The translations under genes were made by a program, and so were the position numbers. The notes beneath the pieces are model-generated. The model searched no databases. It saw nothing but the letters and a program-made list of their open reading frames with translations, and had not been told where the DNA came from. Positions 1 to 9,653 of a DNA stretch of 64,000 bases are shown here, in pieces; within the stretch, counting starts at the first letter, position 1; each line of letters opens with the position of its first letter. The DNA lies in assembly GCA_002401155.1 (NCBI GenBank), contig NVSG01000002.1:717462-781461 (forward strand), in the 5' to 3' direction. The DNA is from Hyphomicrobiales bacterium (GTDB taxonomy: Bacteria > Pseudomonadota > Alphaproteobacteria > Rhizobiales > Rhizobiaceae).

Positions 1-40
1 CGGCGTGTGATTAAGATAAAGCCGAAGTTTTCAACCCAAA

Positions 41-2020
41 CTAAACTGCTTTTTCGCTACCCCCTTGGTTGAGCGTTCCGAGTTTCTCCGCAACGAATCC
101 ATGCACTTCCTTGCTAATAAATGGCGCCAAATCAGAAACTGGCATCGGCCTGCCTAACAGATATCCTTGAAGTTGGTCGCATTTCAGTTCAACAAGCATC
201 TCGGCCAAATGATCGGTCTCCACGCCTTCTGCTGTCACTGTCATGCCCATCTTATGCCCCAAGTCTATGATGCTTTTGAGTACGTCATATAATTTTGTTG
301 AATTAGAATCCTCGTGCAACAGAAAGGATTGATCAATCTTGAGCGTATTAAAGCCAAATTTCCAAAGGTGACTCAGGCTAGAATATCCGGTGCCGAAATC
401 ATCCATAGCAATCGAAGTTCCAAGACGTTTCAATTGCTCAAGCTGCTCAAGCACATGCTCACTATCGTTCAAGAGCAGGGATTCTGAAATTTCAAGTTCA
501 AGCTGACTTGCGGGGAAGTTTGCGGCAATCAAAGCATTTGAGACCGTCTCGACTAGCCGACCATCTTCAAATTGTCGAGGCGAAAGATTGACCGCCAGAA
601 TATATGTTTTTGGCCAAGCGCTGGCAACGGAGATTGCTTGTTGCAATACCCATTCTCCCAGTTCTCCTATGAATCCTATTCTCTCTGCTACCGGAATGAA
701 CACATCAGGAGGGATACGTCCCCCTTTTCCGTCTTCAAGTCGCAACAACGCTTCAAAGCCAACAGTTTTTCTGTCCGTAGCGGAGGCGAGAGGCTGAAAT
801 TCAATTGAGAAGTTTCCGTCTTTCAAGCCATTTGTGACGCTGGACTCAATTTCGCGTACAGCGTTAGCTTCTGTCCGAAGTGAATTTGTATATATGATTG
901 CACTGTCTTTGCCTGCCGATTTGGCAGAGTAGAGAGCTAAATCTGCGGAGTTCATTGCATCATCGAGTGAAATTCCCTCATCCGGAAAATAACATCCCGC
1001 GCTCATATTCCCGACTATAGTATTCCCCTTATAGTCAAGCGGTTCTCTTATGGACGAAAGCATTCGTTCTGCAATTTCCCCTAATTGATCCGCGTTTTCA
1101 CAATCGATGGTAACAACAAATTCATCACCGCCCATCCGGGCCACCATATCGGATTCACGCAAATTATCGGAGATCTTCTCAGATATATGGATTAAAAATT
1201 TGTCTCCGCCTTCATGGCCGTATTCATCATTGATCAGTTTAAAATTATCTGCGTCGAAAAATATAATGCCTGTGCGGTTTGCTCCGCTGGCTGGGAACTT
1301 GCCTTCTAGTTTTTCATAGAATGCCCGTCGATTATTTAACCCGGTCAGTTCGTCTGTCAGCGACATTAAACGGACGTTTTCTTCAGCTCTGCGAATTTTT
1401 ACGTCCCGCCAAAGAAAAGCAACAGATGTGAACAGATATATAAATCCACACAATAATGGCAGCCCGTATCCGATCACAGAGAAGGTCGACTGAACCAATC
1501 CAGCAGAATAAGTTTGGTTGATATAAACTTCAACCACCCCAATTTTACGGCCATCAACATCTTTCGCCAATACGTAGGCCTCTGCGTATACGTCAGGTCG
1601 TGCTTTCTTGTTGGTACCGTTTTTTACAAAAACAAGACTCTGTTCATTATCAAATACTGAAATTGCCTTGCGGTTATATTTTGTCACTTTATGAAAACTA
1701 ACTGAAGAGTTGGTTTCGTCAGACACGATTACGATTGTGCCATCGGGTCTAAATAACTTGAACCGGAAAACATCTCCAATCGCCACGATCGATGTTATCA
1801 CTTCGCTCTGTTGGTCGGTCGGAGTGCCGGTTTCGATCAAATTTTCAATTTGCGGCAACTTCTGCGCGAAATGAGTGGCCCAACGGATTGCCTTATGTTC
1901 GGCTTCATCCTCGATGGTTTGTTGGATCGCAGAATCCAAAGTAAAATGAACACTAACAACTATCAAAGGAAGTAAAATTATAGCTATTGCTGCCGGTATA
2001 TTTTTCCAAATGTGTCTCAT
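41..2020 (-). CDS. Membrane-anchored GGDEF-EAL cyclic-di-GMP protein
   Basis: Predicted bifunctional cyclic-di-GMP enzyme of 659 residues. An N-terminal membrane helix (about 8-25) and a second one (about 180-203) flank a predicted periplasmic sensor region. A GGDEF domain follows with an intact GGDEF motif at about 297-301, and an inhibitory-site RxxD (RESD, 288-291) exactly five residues before it. The EAL domain has EALLR near 423, NLSPRQF near 478, DDFGTG near 540 and a late TAEGVET motif, so the catalytic residues for phosphodiesterase activity appear complete. Both activities are therefore possible from sequence; which one dominates cannot be read. The start is ATG with a weak GGA upstream. 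It stands alone, divergent from acpP across a long AT-rich gap, so it probably has its own promoter. The family call is secure; the ligand and the target process are unknown. Confidence 0.93.
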   Translation of the reverse strand: MRHIWKNIPAAIAIILLPLIVVSVHFTLDSAIQQTIEDEAEHKAIRWATHFAQKLPQIENLIETGTPTDQQSEVITSIVAIGDVFRFKLFRPDGTIVIVSDETNSSVSFHKVTKYNRKAISVFDNEQSLVFVKNGTNKKARPDVYAEAYVLAKDVDGRKIGVVEVYINQTYSAGLVQSTFSVIGYGLPLLCGFIYLFTSVAFLWRDVKIRRAEENVRLMSLTDELTGLNNRRAFYEKLEGKFPASGANRTGIIFFDADNFKLINDEYGHEGGDKFLIHISEKISDNLRESDMVARMGGDEFVVTIDCENADQLGEIAERMLSSIREPLDYKGNTIVGNMSAGCYFPDEGISLDDAMNSADLALYSAKSAGKDSAIIYTNSLRTEANAVREIESSVTNGLKDGNFSIEFQPLASATDRKTVGFEALLRLEDGKGGRIPPDVFIPVAERIGFIGELGEWVLQQAISVASAWPKTYILAVNLSPRQFEDGRLVETVSNALIAANFPASQLELEISESLLLNDSEHVLEQLEQLKRLGTSIAMDDFGTGYSSLSHLWKFGFNTLKIDQSFLLHEDSNSTKLYDVLKSIIDLGHKMGMTVTAEGVETDHLAEMLVELKCDQLQGYLLGRPMPVSDLAPFISKEVHGFVAEKLGTLNQGGSEKAV

Positions 2021-2889
2021 TGATTTTCCGTAGTAAAATTATGTGGGTTTTATCATTGTAAGTGAAAATTGATTAATAATTTAATAAATATATTTTTTGA
2101 TTATTTGATATTTACTAAAATTACAATAGGTATTCTTTTCTCTTACCCAAAGGAAGATAATTAAAATTTCTTTGATTTTCGGTCAGACTAAAAAAGAAGA
2201 GTGAGGCAAGAATTTATGACAGTCGCGGTCGGCAAAGCCTTGGTTCTGCGCCTTCCACCCAATTTTCAAACGATCAGAGAATGACCCTTTCTCGGCATGC
2301 ACTCTCATTAAGTAAAGGTCACCGAAGTCTGAAAGTTCCGCTCAGTCGACATTACGCGCGCTGACATTTCAATATCGCGTAGGGCGCACTGTAGAACAGC
2401 TACTTTGTGTGAGTATCTGAAGTATGTTCGTGTACTCCAATGTCGGTTATGGCCGAAAGCGACAGTTACCTACGGATGCCTAAGTCCGTATATGGGCTCG
2501 AAGTCGACATTCGCTGTAACAACAAAAATGAACGATGTCGGCATCTCGTAAAGTGGATTTAATCGATTTCTTTTGTAAAGGCATTAAATAGAATTGGCTG
2601 AGGTTATTTCGGAAGGCTCTCTCGCCCAAAAACCACCCCCAAACCGCACTCCCGCCTCATTTCGCCCACAAACACAGTGGATATCGCAAAAAAAGTGTGT
2701 TACTCGACGCCCGAACACCCGAATATATTGACAACAATTGGTCTTGCGCCCATATAGCGGACAGGGCATTCTACGGGTACACATTCGGAAATTGCATATT
2801 CCTCTTTGGGCGCGTTGGCTCCCGGGGAGATTTACTAATTCATACGCTGCGGTGTTAGCCCAGCCAACCTAACCAAGAGGACCGCCATA
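2021..2889. other. Gene-poor gap between the GGDEF-EAL gene and acpP
   Basis: About 870 bases with no convincing gene. The first 150 bases are very AT-rich and probably hold the promoter of the GGDEF-EAL gene. Bases 2200-2580 have a different, more GC-rich texture and include an imperfect inverted repeat at 2441-2464 (TGTCG and CGACA arms around a short spacer). This could be a decayed gene or an old repeat. The only open frame is a 66-codon minus-strand ORF at 2584-2784, rich in Cys and Arg and without a ribosome site, which I do not accept. The last 170 bases hold the likely acpP promoter and leader. In related bacteria fabD and fabG usually lie just upstream of acpP; neither is present here. 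Confidence 0.6.
2728..2757 (+). promoter_or_regulatory. Candidate acpP promoter
   Basis: A perfect TTGACA -35 hexamer lies at 2728-2733. It is followed after 17-18 bases by CATATA/ATATAG as a weak -10. This would give a leader of roughly 125 bases before the acpP start, which suits a highly expressed gene. The call rests on sequence match only; the -10 is imperfect. Confidence 0.4.
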
Positions 2890-3126
2890 ATGAGCGATGT
2901 CGCAGACCGTATTAAAAAGATCGTTATTGAACATCTTGATTGTGAAGCAGATAAAGTGACTGAAAAAGCCAGCTTTATTGATGATCTTGGTGCTGATTCC
3001 CTTGATAACGTTGAACTCGTTATGGCATTCGAAGAAGAATTCGGTGTAGAAATCCCGGACGATGCCGCCGAAACCATTCAAACTGTTGGCGATGCGGTTG
3101 CATTTGTCACCAAAGCAACTGCGTAA
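2890..3126 (+). CDS. acpP: Acyl carrier protein
   Basis: Carries the growing acyl chain on a phosphopantetheine arm during cytoplasmic fatty-acid synthesis. It also supplies acyl groups for phospholipid and lipid A. The 78-residue, strongly acidic protein has the standard length and the DSLDNVEL signature, with the attachment serine at Ser37. A good AGAGGA ribosome site lies upstream of the ATG. fabF follows, with a clear intrinsic terminator in the gap, so most acpP transcripts probably end there and fabF receives read-through or its own transcript. The family call is certain. The usual fabD-fabG genes are not directly upstream. Confidence 0.98.
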   Translation: MSDVADRIKKIVIEHLDCEADKVTEKASFIDDLGADSLDNVELVMAFEEEFGVEIPDDAAETIQTVGDAVAFVTKATA

Positions 3127-3174
3127 CATTTGTTACTGCTGGCTTTGAATTATTAGTTCCTTCGGGAATAAACA

Positions 3175-3197
3175 GGCGGCCTTTGGGTCGCCTTTTT
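3175..3197 (+). terminator. Intrinsic terminator after acpP
   Basis: A 7-bp GC-rich stem (GGCGGCC with GGTCGCC, one G-U pair) closes on a TTTG loop and is followed by five T residues. It is in the right place to make a short, abundant acpP mRNA and to lower expression of fabF downstream. Confidence 0.85.
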
Positions 3198-3258
3198 GCG
3201 TTTTACCAATTGCTGCAAGGGCTCTAAGGTGAACCAGCACAAATATGAGGAATTGAAT

Positions 3259-4521
3259 ATGCGTAGGGTCGTTGTCACCGGAATTGGAATGGTATCACCG
3301 CTAGGAATGGGCGCGGAAAATACGTGGAAACGCCTGTTAAACAGCGAAAATGCCGCCGCCAAAGTCACCAACTTTGAAGTGGATGATATCGCGGCGCAAA
3401 TAGCCTGCCAAATTCCTCTGGGCGATGGTTCCGATGGCACATTCAACGCCGATGACTGGATGGAAAAGAAGGAACAACGCAAGGTTGATCCGTTCATCGT
3501 CTACGGCATGGCCGCAGCCGGTGAGGCATTGAAAGATTCCGGCTGGATACCAGCCACCGACGAAGATGCCTACAGAACTGGCGTATTGATCGGTTCCGGT
3601 ATTGGCGGCTTGCAGGGCATTGCTGAAACCTCCCTCGTGCTTGAAAGCCGCGGCCCCCGCCGCGTCAGCCCGTTCTTTATTCCCGGTCGTCTGATCAATC
3701 TGGTTTCCGGTCAGGTATCGATTAAATACGGCCTCAAAGGCCCAAACCATTCAGTGGTAACCGCCTGTTCTACCGGCGCTCACGCCATTGGCGATGCCTC
3801 ACGGCTGATCATGTTTGGCGATGCCGATGTGATGGTTGCGGGCGGCGCAGAATCGCCTGTTTGCCGCATCGCTTTGGCGGGATTTGCAGCCTGTAAAGCG
3901 TTATCCACCGGTTTCAACGATGACCCACAATCAGCCTCACGCCCTTATGACCGCGACCGCGATGGTTTCATCATGGGCGAGGGCGCAGGCACAGTCATTC
4001 TGGAAGAACTGGAACACGCCAAGGCACGCGGCGCAAAAATTTACGGCGAAGTGGTTGGCTATGGCCTCTCCGGCGACGCTTTTCACATCACTGCCCCGTC
4101 GCCAGACGGCAATGGCGCCGAGCGGTCCATGCGTTCTGCCTTGAAACACGCCGGTATTGATCCATCCGAGATCGATTATATCAACGCTCATGGCACCTCC
4201 ACAATGGCTGATACCATCGAGCTTGGCGCGGTTGAACGCCTGCTCGGTGATGCTGCAAGCACGGTTTCCATGTCCTCCACCAAATCAGCCATCGGCCATT
4301 TGCTGGGCGCTGCCGGTGCGGTTGAAGCCATCTTCTCACTGCTTGCCATTCGCGACAACATCGTGCCGCCAACCCTCAATCTGGATAACCCGGAACGTGA
4401 AACAGAAATCGATCTGGTGCCGCTTAAGGCACGGGAGCGTGAAGTTAACGTGGCGCTTTCCAATTCATTCGGTTTTGGCGGCACCAATGCATCTGTAGTA
4501 TTCAAGCGATATGATGCATAA
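3259..4521 (+). CDS. fabF: 3-oxoacyl-[acyl-carrier-protein] synthase II
   Basis: Condenses malonyl-ACP with acyl-ACP to lengthen fatty acids in the cytoplasm. The 420-residue protein is of normal KAS II length. The thiolase-fold signature VTACSTGAH places the nucleophile at Cys170, and the two catalytic histidines lie in NAHGTST and SAIGHLLGAAG. I chose the ATG at 3259 because it gives the typical MRRVVVTGIG start and has a GAGG ribosome site 8 bases upstream; the open frame runs further upstream but through the acpP terminator. Located downstream of acpP, as in most alphaproteobacteria. Confidence 0.97.
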   Translation: MRRVVVTGIGMVSPLGMGAENTWKRLLNSENAAAKVTNFEVDDIAAQIACQIPLGDGSDGTFNADDWMEKKEQRKVDPFIVYGMAAAGEALKDSGWIPATDEDAYRTGVLIGSGIGGLQGIAETSLVLESRGPRRVSPFFIPGRLINLVSGQVSIKYGLKGPNHSVVTACSTGAHAIGDASRLIMFGDADVMVAGGAESPVCRIALAGFAACKALSTGFNDDPQSASRPYDRDRDGFIMGEGAGTVILEELEHAKARGAKIYGEVVGYGLSGDAFHITAPSPDGNGAERSMRSALKHAGIDPSEIDYINAHGTSTMADTIELGAVERLLGDAASTVSMSSTKSAIGHLLGAAGAVEAIFSLLAIRDNIVPPTLNLDNPERETEIDLVPLKAREREVNVALSNSFGFGGTNASVVFKRYDA

Positions 4522-4621
4522 AATATGATTCGGGGGCCTTTCAAGCGGGGATGGCCGGATTGATGCCGCATTTTGGGTGCATTTAAACCCTGATGTGCAA
4601 ATTGAATACGGGAAGCAGAGC

Positions 4622-5875
4622 GTGAGTAATACGGACAATTCCAGCAGTTTCGGTGATGAATCTGGCGGCTCATACGAGCGCAATGATGGCAGCCGATTGG
4701 TTCCCCAATCCGCTGCAGAAGTTTTGCAACCAAAGCAAGCGCCAGCACCACCAAAGCGCTCCCGGCAGGCACGTCATGGCTTTGTCGTCTTCCTGAATTT
4801 CGTGATGACTTTGATGGTCCTGGGCGTGATCACCGCGTCGGTGATATTCTTTGTTGGCAAGAAGAGTTTCGAAAAACCCGGTCCGCTTCGCACATCACAA
4901 ACCATCGTCATTAAAGAAGGTTCCGGTCTGAACCAGATTTCCCATCAACTTAACGCGCGCGGTATTATTGACGGCCAATTCTTGGGCGATTTCCTGTTTG
5001 GTATCGGCGTTAAATTGCACGGGGCTGCTCGCAGCATGAAGGCTGGCGAATACGCATTCACCCCCGGCATGAGCATGTTTGATGTTATGGAAACCATTCG
5101 CTCTGGCAAGGGCATTGTCTACAAAATCACCATTCCCGAAGGCCTCACAACACACGTTATCTATCAACGCATCGCAGCGAACGAAACGCTGGTGGGTGAT
5201 ATGCCGGAAATGTTGCCTGAAGGCAGTTTGATGCCCGATACATATCCTTTCCAGCGTGGTACTAGCCGCACCGATGTGGTCAAACGGATGCAGCAATCGC
5301 AAAAACAATTCCTGGCCGAAGTCTGGAAGCGTAGAACGTCTGGCCTGCCGGTTACAACGCCGGAAGAACTGGTAACGCTGGCTTCTATCGTGGAAAAGGA
5401 AACCGGCAAATCTGCCGAGCGCCCCCACGTGGCATCGGTCTTCATTAACCGCTTGAATCAGGGCATTAGATTGCAGTCCGATCCCACTATTATCTATGGG
5501 ATTTTTGGCGGTGAGGGGAAACCAAAGGATCGTCCGATATATCGATCGGATATCCAGAACCCAACCCCTTACAACACCTACACAATCGATGGCCTTCCTC
5601 CCGGCCCGATTTCCAGCCCGGGTAGGGCGGCTCTTGAAGCGGTTGCGAATCCCTCGATTACAGAAGATTTGTTCTTTGTGGCAGACGGTACGGGCGGACA
5701 TGTTTTTTCCAAAACTTTGGCCGGTCACAATGCTAATGTGAACCGTTGGCGCGCCATTGAAAAACGGCAGAAGGAAGAAATCGCCAAACGCGCTGAGGAA
5801 TTGGCCAAGGCGGCAGCTTCTGCCGCTGCGGGTGATGGTACGACAACTCCGGCTACTGCCGGGCAGAGCAATTGA
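4622..5875 (+). CDS. mltG: Endolytic murein transglycosylase MltG
   Basis: YceG/MltG family enzyme that cleaves nascent glycan strands and so sets their length. An N-terminal cytoplasmic tail of about 60 residues precedes one membrane helix (VITASVIFFVG region), after which the catalytic part lies in the periplasm. Key signs are the SIVEKETG motif carrying the catalytic Glu, LQSDPTIIYG, and the YNTY...GLPPGPI segment near the C-terminus. I chose the GTG at 4622, giving 417 residues, because GGAAG lies 6 bases upstream; another in-frame GTG at 4577 would add 15 residues. The C-terminus is an Ala-rich, charged tail. It follows fabF in the same direction, a conserved pairing in this order. Confidence 0.94.
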   Translation: MSNTDNSSSFGDESGGSYERNDGSRLVPQSAAEVLQPKQAPAPPKRSRQARHGFVVFLNFVMTLMVLGVITASVIFFVGKKSFEKPGPLRTSQTIVIKEGSGLNQISHQLNARGIIDGQFLGDFLFGIGVKLHGAARSMKAGEYAFTPGMSMFDVMETIRSGKGIVYKITIPEGLTTHVIYQRIAANETLVGDMPEMLPEGSLMPDTYPFQRGTSRTDVVKRMQQSQKQFLAEVWKRRTSGLPVTTPEELVTLASIVEKETGKSAERPHVASVFINRLNQGIRLQSDPTIIYGIFGGEGKPKDRPIYRSDIQNPTPYNTYTIDGLPPGPISSPGRAALEAVANPSITEDLFFVADGTGGHVFSKTLAGHNANVNRWRAIEKRQKEEIAKRAEELAKAAASAAAGDGTTTPATAGQSN

Positions 5876-5906
5876 TTTGACGCTTGTCGCAACTGGGGAA
5901 TAAGGT

Positions 5907-6794
5907 ATGGCATTGCAAAGCATGACTGGTTTTTCTCGTAGTGAAGGCCAGCACGCCACGGGGCGATGGGTGTGGGAATTGCGCTCGGTCAATAATAAAG
6001 GTCTCGATGTTCGCATGCGTCTGCCCTATGGGTTTGAGGCAATCGAGGTTGATTGTAAAAAAGCAGTTGCCTCTGCTTTTTCTCGCGGCAGCATTCAGGT
6101 TTCCCTGCAATTTTCCAAAGAAGGGTCGGACAACGTTCCAAGTATTAATCCGGCAGCACTGGAGGCAGTGCTTAGCGCTGCTGCCCAATTGCAGGAAAAA
6201 ATTGGTGCAGCCCCGCCCACTGTGGACGGCATATTATCTATCAAAGGCATTTTGGAAATTACCGAAACCGATTTGACTGAGGCAGAAATTACATCGCGGA
6301 ATCAGGAAGTATTATCCGGTTTGAAAGCAGCGATTGGTGACCTAACAATCGCCCGAGAGAGCGAAGGCAAGGCCATCGTTGCAGTGATGAGCGATCAGGT
6401 TTCCAAGATTGGTGATCTGGTCACAGAGATAGAGGCCGATCCTTCGCGCACACCCGATGCAATTCGTCAGAGGCTGCAAAAGCAATTAGCGCCTTTACTG
6501 GAGGAGGGAAACGATCTTGACCCCCAGCGCCTGCATCAGGAAGCAGCATATCTGGCAACCAAAGCGGATTTGCGCGAAGAGCTGGATCGTCTGGCAGCCC
6601 ATGTGGTGGCTGGCCAAAAATTGTTATCAAGCGATGGCTCTGCAGGCAGGAAACTTGATTTCCTCGCTCAAGAGTTTAATCGGGAATGCAACACAATTTG
6701 CTCCAAATCCAACGCACCATCGGTTACTGGTCTCGGGTTGGAGATGAAAATCATTGTCGACCAATTGCGCGAACAAACACAAAACCTGGAATAA
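5907..6794 (+). CDS. YicC/YloC family endoribonuclease
   Basis: Member of the YicC family, which includes endoribonucleases acting in RNA turnover (E. coli YicC, B. subtilis YloC). The 295-residue protein starts with the hallmark MTGF segment (residues 6-9). It ends in the conserved C-terminal helical region with the [18 protein letters not shown] stretch and the C-terminal [13 protein letters not shown] and [14 protein letters not shown] segments. The gap from mltG is 31 bases with a GGGG/AAGG-type ribosome site, and gmk starts 2 bases after its stop. The yicC-gmk pair is conserved in many bacteria, so the two are probably co-transcribed. The family call is secure; the RNA targets here are unknown. 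Confidence 0.93.
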   Translation: MALQSMTGFSRSEGQHATGRWVWELRSVNNKGLDVRMRLPYGFEAIEVDCKKAVASAFSRGSIQVSLQFSKEGSDNVPSINPAALEAVLSAAAQLQEKIGAAPPTVDGILSIKGILEITETDLTEAEITSRNQEVLSGLKAAIGDLTIARESEGKAIVAVMSDQVSKIGDLVTEIEADPSRTPDAIRQRLQKQLAPLLEEGNDLDPQRLHQEAAYLATKADLREELDRLAAHVVAGQKLLSSDGSAGRKLDFLAQEFNRECNTICSKSNAPSVTGLGLEMKIIVDQLREQTQNLE

Positions 6795-6796
6795 AA

Positions 6797-7438
6797 ATGA
6801 CTGAAGACATTTCCGATAAAATTGAACGGCGCGGCGTAATGTTGGTTCTGTCCTCGCCATCAGGCGCAGGGAAATCAACCATCGCTCGCACAATTTTAGC
6901 CAATGAGCCGAGGTTGGAAATGTCTGTTTCCGTTACCACGCGCGAGCGGCGTGGCAGTGAAATTGATGGCCAGCATTACCATTTTATTTCACGCTCGCAA
7001 TTTGAACGGCTGGAACAAACAGATGCTTTGCTTGAATCGGCAGAAGTGCATGGAAATTTCTATGGCACTCCGCGTGATGCGGTGAGCGAGGCACTGACAA
7101 GCGGCAAGGATATGCTGTTCGATATTGATTATCAGGGTGCCCTGCAATTGATGGAAAAAGCACCAGCCGACGTGGTCAGCATTTTCATTTTACCACCCAC
7201 CATGGTGGAGCTGGAATCCCGATTGCATCGTCGTGCAGAAGATACAGACGAGGTGATTGTTCACCGCCTTGAAAACGCAAAAATTGAAATTCCCCATTGG
7301 CGTGAATATGATTATGTCATCATCAATCACGACCTCGACCGCGCCTATAATGAGGTGCGTTCCATCCTGACAGCAGAGCGCCTTAGAAGAGATCGCCGCC
7401 CGGGCCTGTTCCCATTTGAAGAGCAGTTACTGGGCTGA
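6797..7438 (+). CDS. gmk: Guanylate kinase
   Basis: Phosphorylates GMP to GDP with ATP, in the cytoplasm. The 213-residue protein has a P-loop, [10 protein letters not shown], near residue 20, followed by the GMP-binding SVTTRERR region, the HYHF segment and the IDYQGA motif. The ATG at 6797 directly follows the yicC stop and gives the normal length; the frame is open further upstream but only inside yicC. The gene is translationally close to yicC, and a broken membrane-protein gene abuts its 3' end. Confidence 0.97.
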   Translation: MTEDISDKIERRGVMLVLSSPSGAGKSTIARTILANEPRLEMSVSVTTRERRGSEIDGQHYHFISRSQFERLEQTDALLESAEVHGNFYGTPRDAVSEALTSGKDMLFDIDYQGALQLMEKAPADVVSIFILPPTMVELESRLHRRAEDTDEVIVHRLENAKIEIPHWREYDYVIINHDLDRAYNEVRSILTAERLRRDRRPGLFPFEEQLLG

Positions 7439-7824
7439 AACTACAAATCAGCCTGACCGAGATAACAGTGCTGGCCTATTGGATATTGGCCGGACTTGCT
7501 GAATTGAAAATCATTCATGTGCCTGCGGAATGGATGTATTCCGATTACAAAAATCCATTGATCGTCATATAGAACGGGTCATTCTTTTCGTTGGATGTCT
7601 TGTTCGCAATCACGGGTCTGGCCGCAAGATTCTCAGGACTTGCACAGGACAAAAAAGAGACGTTATTGATCATCTCACTCTCGCTGATGTTTTGCGCTGG
7701 CTTGATGGCTGTTTCTTTCTGGGCCATTCAACAAAATTTTGATCCATGGTGGTGGGGCGCAAACATTTGGCTGATGGGATTGGTGTTGTTCGCCTTGAAG
7801 CAGAAAATCGCGGCTAAAGCCTAG
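7435..7824 (+). pseudogene. Small four-helix membrane protein broken by an in-frame TAG
   Basis: One reading frame runs from the gmk stop to 7824 and is interrupted only by TAG at 7570-7572. The part before it reads as a membrane helix plus the segment AEWMYSDYKNPLIVI. The part after it reads NGSFFSLDVLFAITGL, then two further helices including a WWWGANIW segment. From memory this resembles the small YvaD/DUF5360-type membrane proteins, where the position of the stop is usually tryptophan (…NP-hydrophobic-W-N-x-SF…). A single TGG to TAG change would explain it. No good ATG start is visible: CTG at 7435 or GTG at 7468 are the options, so the start may also be lost. The downstream piece could begin at TTG 7591 (77 codons), but it has no clear ribosome site. 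Family assignment is tentative. Confidence 0.65.
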
Positions 7825-7825
7825 A

Positions 7826-8650
7826 TCAAATTTCCCGTGCCAACGCTGCAAACTGCTCGACTGAAAGCTGTTCGGCACGTAATTGTCCGTCAATGCCTGC
7901 CTTGTCCAACAAAGATTGGCCGCCGAGAACTTTCAGGCTGGAACGAAGCATTTTTCGTCTTTGCCCAAACGCTGCTTTGGTAATCATTTCAAGCTTTCCA
8001 GATTCGCAAGGATCAGGTGCTGCTTTAGGGATCAAATTAACGACCGATGAGGTAACTTTCGGCGAAGGCGTAAACGCCTGAGGTGATATATCAAACGCAA
8101 TATGCGCATCGGTTCGCCAACCACATAATACCCCGAGCCTGCCGAAGGCTTTGTCACCTGCTTGGGCGCAAATACGTTCGGCAACTTCCCTTTGAAACAT
8201 CAAGGTGAGGGAGGAATAAAATGGGGGCCATGTTTTGCCGAGAAGCCACCCGGTTAATAGGGGAGTGGCAATATTATAAGGCAGATTAGCAACCAGCTTG
8301 GCGGGGCCATCGATTAAAGCAGGAATGTCCACCTCCAGCGCATCCCCCGGGACAATGATTAGACGTCCCGGATAATGGTTCGAGATTTCTTCCAGCGCCG
8401 GAAGGCAACGCTCGTCGCGCTCAATAGCAATGACACGCCGGGCACCATTAGCCAGTAATGCACGGGTTAAACCGCCTGGTCCCGGACCAATTTCCACCAC
8501 ATCACATTGTGAAATATCACCAGCTTCACGGGCAATTCTGCTGGTGAGGTTGAGATCCAATAGAAAATTTTGCCCGAGAGATTTCTTCGCCGCCAAACCA
8601 TAGCGCTCAATCACATCCGCCAGTTTCGGCAGGCCATCAATCGCGTTCAT
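7826..8650 (-). CDS. rsmA: 16S rRNA (adenine1518/1519-N6) dimethyltransferase
   Basis: RsmA (KsgA) dimethylates two adjacent adenines near the 3' end of 16S rRNA during small-subunit maturation. The 274-residue protein shows the KKSLGQNFL entry motif, the SAM-binding [11 protein letters not shown] motif and the catalytic NLPYN motif. I prefer the ATG at 8650, with GGAA 7 bases upstream inside pdxA; a TTG two codons earlier is the alternative. The start overlaps the end of pdxA by 14 bases, and this pdxA-rsmA pair closes the lpt-surA-pdxA operon. The stop lies just 2 bases from the end of the broken membrane gene on the other strand. Confidence 0.97.
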   Translation of the reverse strand: MNAIDGLPKLADVIERYGLAAKKSLGQNFLLDLNLTSRIAREAGDISQCDVVEIGPGPGGLTRALLANGARRVIAIERDERCLPALEEISNHYPGRLIIVPGDALEVDIPALIDGPAKLVANLPYNIATPLLTGWLLGKTWPPFYSSLTLMFQREVAERICAQAGDKAFGRLGVLCGWRTDAHIAFDISPQAFTPSPKVTSSVVNLIPKAAPDPCESGKLEMITKAAFGQRRKMLRSSLKVLGGQSLLDKAGIDGQLRAEQLSVEQFAALAREI

Positions 8651-9653
8651 TTGCAAATTCCGCCATTTGGGCCGCCATTTTTAGAGCTTCCATGAAGCTT
8701 TGCGGGTTGGCCTTGCCAGTGCCTGCAATATCATAAGCCGTGCCATGGTCCGGGGAAGTGCGAATGATGGGAAGCCCAAGAGTGACGTTGACACCTTCAT
8801 CAAAGGCCAGCGTTTTAGACGGTATCAGTGCCTGATCATGGTACATGCACAAAGCCACATCATAGTTCTTACGGGCATTGGCGTGAAACATAGTATCGGC
8901 GGGAAGAGGACCGACAGCATCAATGCCAAGGCTTTTCAAAGCCACGATCGCCGGTTTGATAACATCAATGTCTTCGCGTCCCATCGAGCCTTCTTCGCCC
9001 GCATGAGGGTTCAAACCGGCTACAGCCAGCCTTGGGTTTTCAATGCCAAAACGTTGACGAAGATCATCAGCGACAATCCTGCCGGTTTCGATAATCATTT
9101 CGGTTGTCAGGCACTGTGACACTTCTGACAGGGGGATATGAATGGTGACCGGGATGGTCCGTAAATCGGGCCCCGCCAGCATCATCACTGGTCTTATTGT
9201 TTTGCCGTCCCCACACAGTTCCGCCAGATATTCCGTATGCCCAGGGTGCGAAAACCCGGCATCATACAGCGCTTTTTTATTGATAGGGCAGGTGACCAGC
9301 GCTGCTGCGCGTCCGTCACGCACAAGCGACACGCCGGTATCAATGGCTTCAATTACCCCATAGGCATCATCACTGTGTGAATGTCCGGCAGTCCCTTTCA
9401 TGCCATTTGACAATTGCATAATTGGCAACGCATCAGAGCTTAATGAATCGAAATTGCCGGCGAACACTGTTTCAAGCTTTAGTTCCAACCCAAGCCCGAG
9501 AGTGGCCGCTCGTGCTTCCAGCAGGCTTTTATCTCCAATCACCACAAATAGGGGCAAGGAGGCCGACTTCCGCTGTAGCCATGCAGATAGAATAATATCG
9601 GGACCGATACCGGCTGGTTCGCCAATCGAAACGGCAATTGGAGCGATGCTCAT
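8637..9653 (-). CDS. pdxA: 4-hydroxythreonine-4-phosphate dehydrogenase
   Basis: Oxidises 4-phosphohydroxy-L-threonine in pyridoxal-phosphate synthesis, in the cytoplasm, using NAD and a divalent metal. The 338-residue protein has the start GEPAGIGPD, the HPGHTEYL segment with a metal-ligand His, [10 protein letters not shown], and the C-terminal MYHDQ and [13 protein letters not shown] motifs that hold the other ligands. The ATG overlaps the stop of the SurA-like gene by 4 bases (ATGA), which suggests translational coupling, and its 3' end overlaps rsmA. Confidence 0.97.
   Translation of the reverse strand: MSIAPIAVSIGEPAGIGPDIILSAWLQRKSASLPLFVVIGDKSLLEARAATLGLGLELKLETVFAGNFDSLSSDALPIMQLSNGMKGTAGHSHSDDAYGVIEAIDTGVSLVRDGRAAALVTCPINKKALYDAGFSHPGHTEYLAELCGDGKTIRPVMMLAGPDLRTIPVTIHIPLSEVSQCLTTEMIIETGRIVADDLRQRFGIENPRLAVAGLNPHAGEEGSMGREDIDVIKPAIVALKSLGIDAVGPLPADTMFHANARKNYDVALCMYHDQALIPSKTLAFDEGVNVTLGLPIIRTSPDHGTAYDIAGTGKANPQSFMEALKMAAQMAEFANERD

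Noticed and set aside
2584-2784. 66-codon minus-strand ORF upstream of acpP
   Set aside because: Rich in Cys and Arg, no ribosome site, no recognisable motif, and it overlaps the acpP promoter area.
4895-6016. 373-codon minus-strand frame over mltG and yicC
   Set aside because: It lies antisense to two well-supported genes and has no family motif; such frames arise from codon bias of the real genes.
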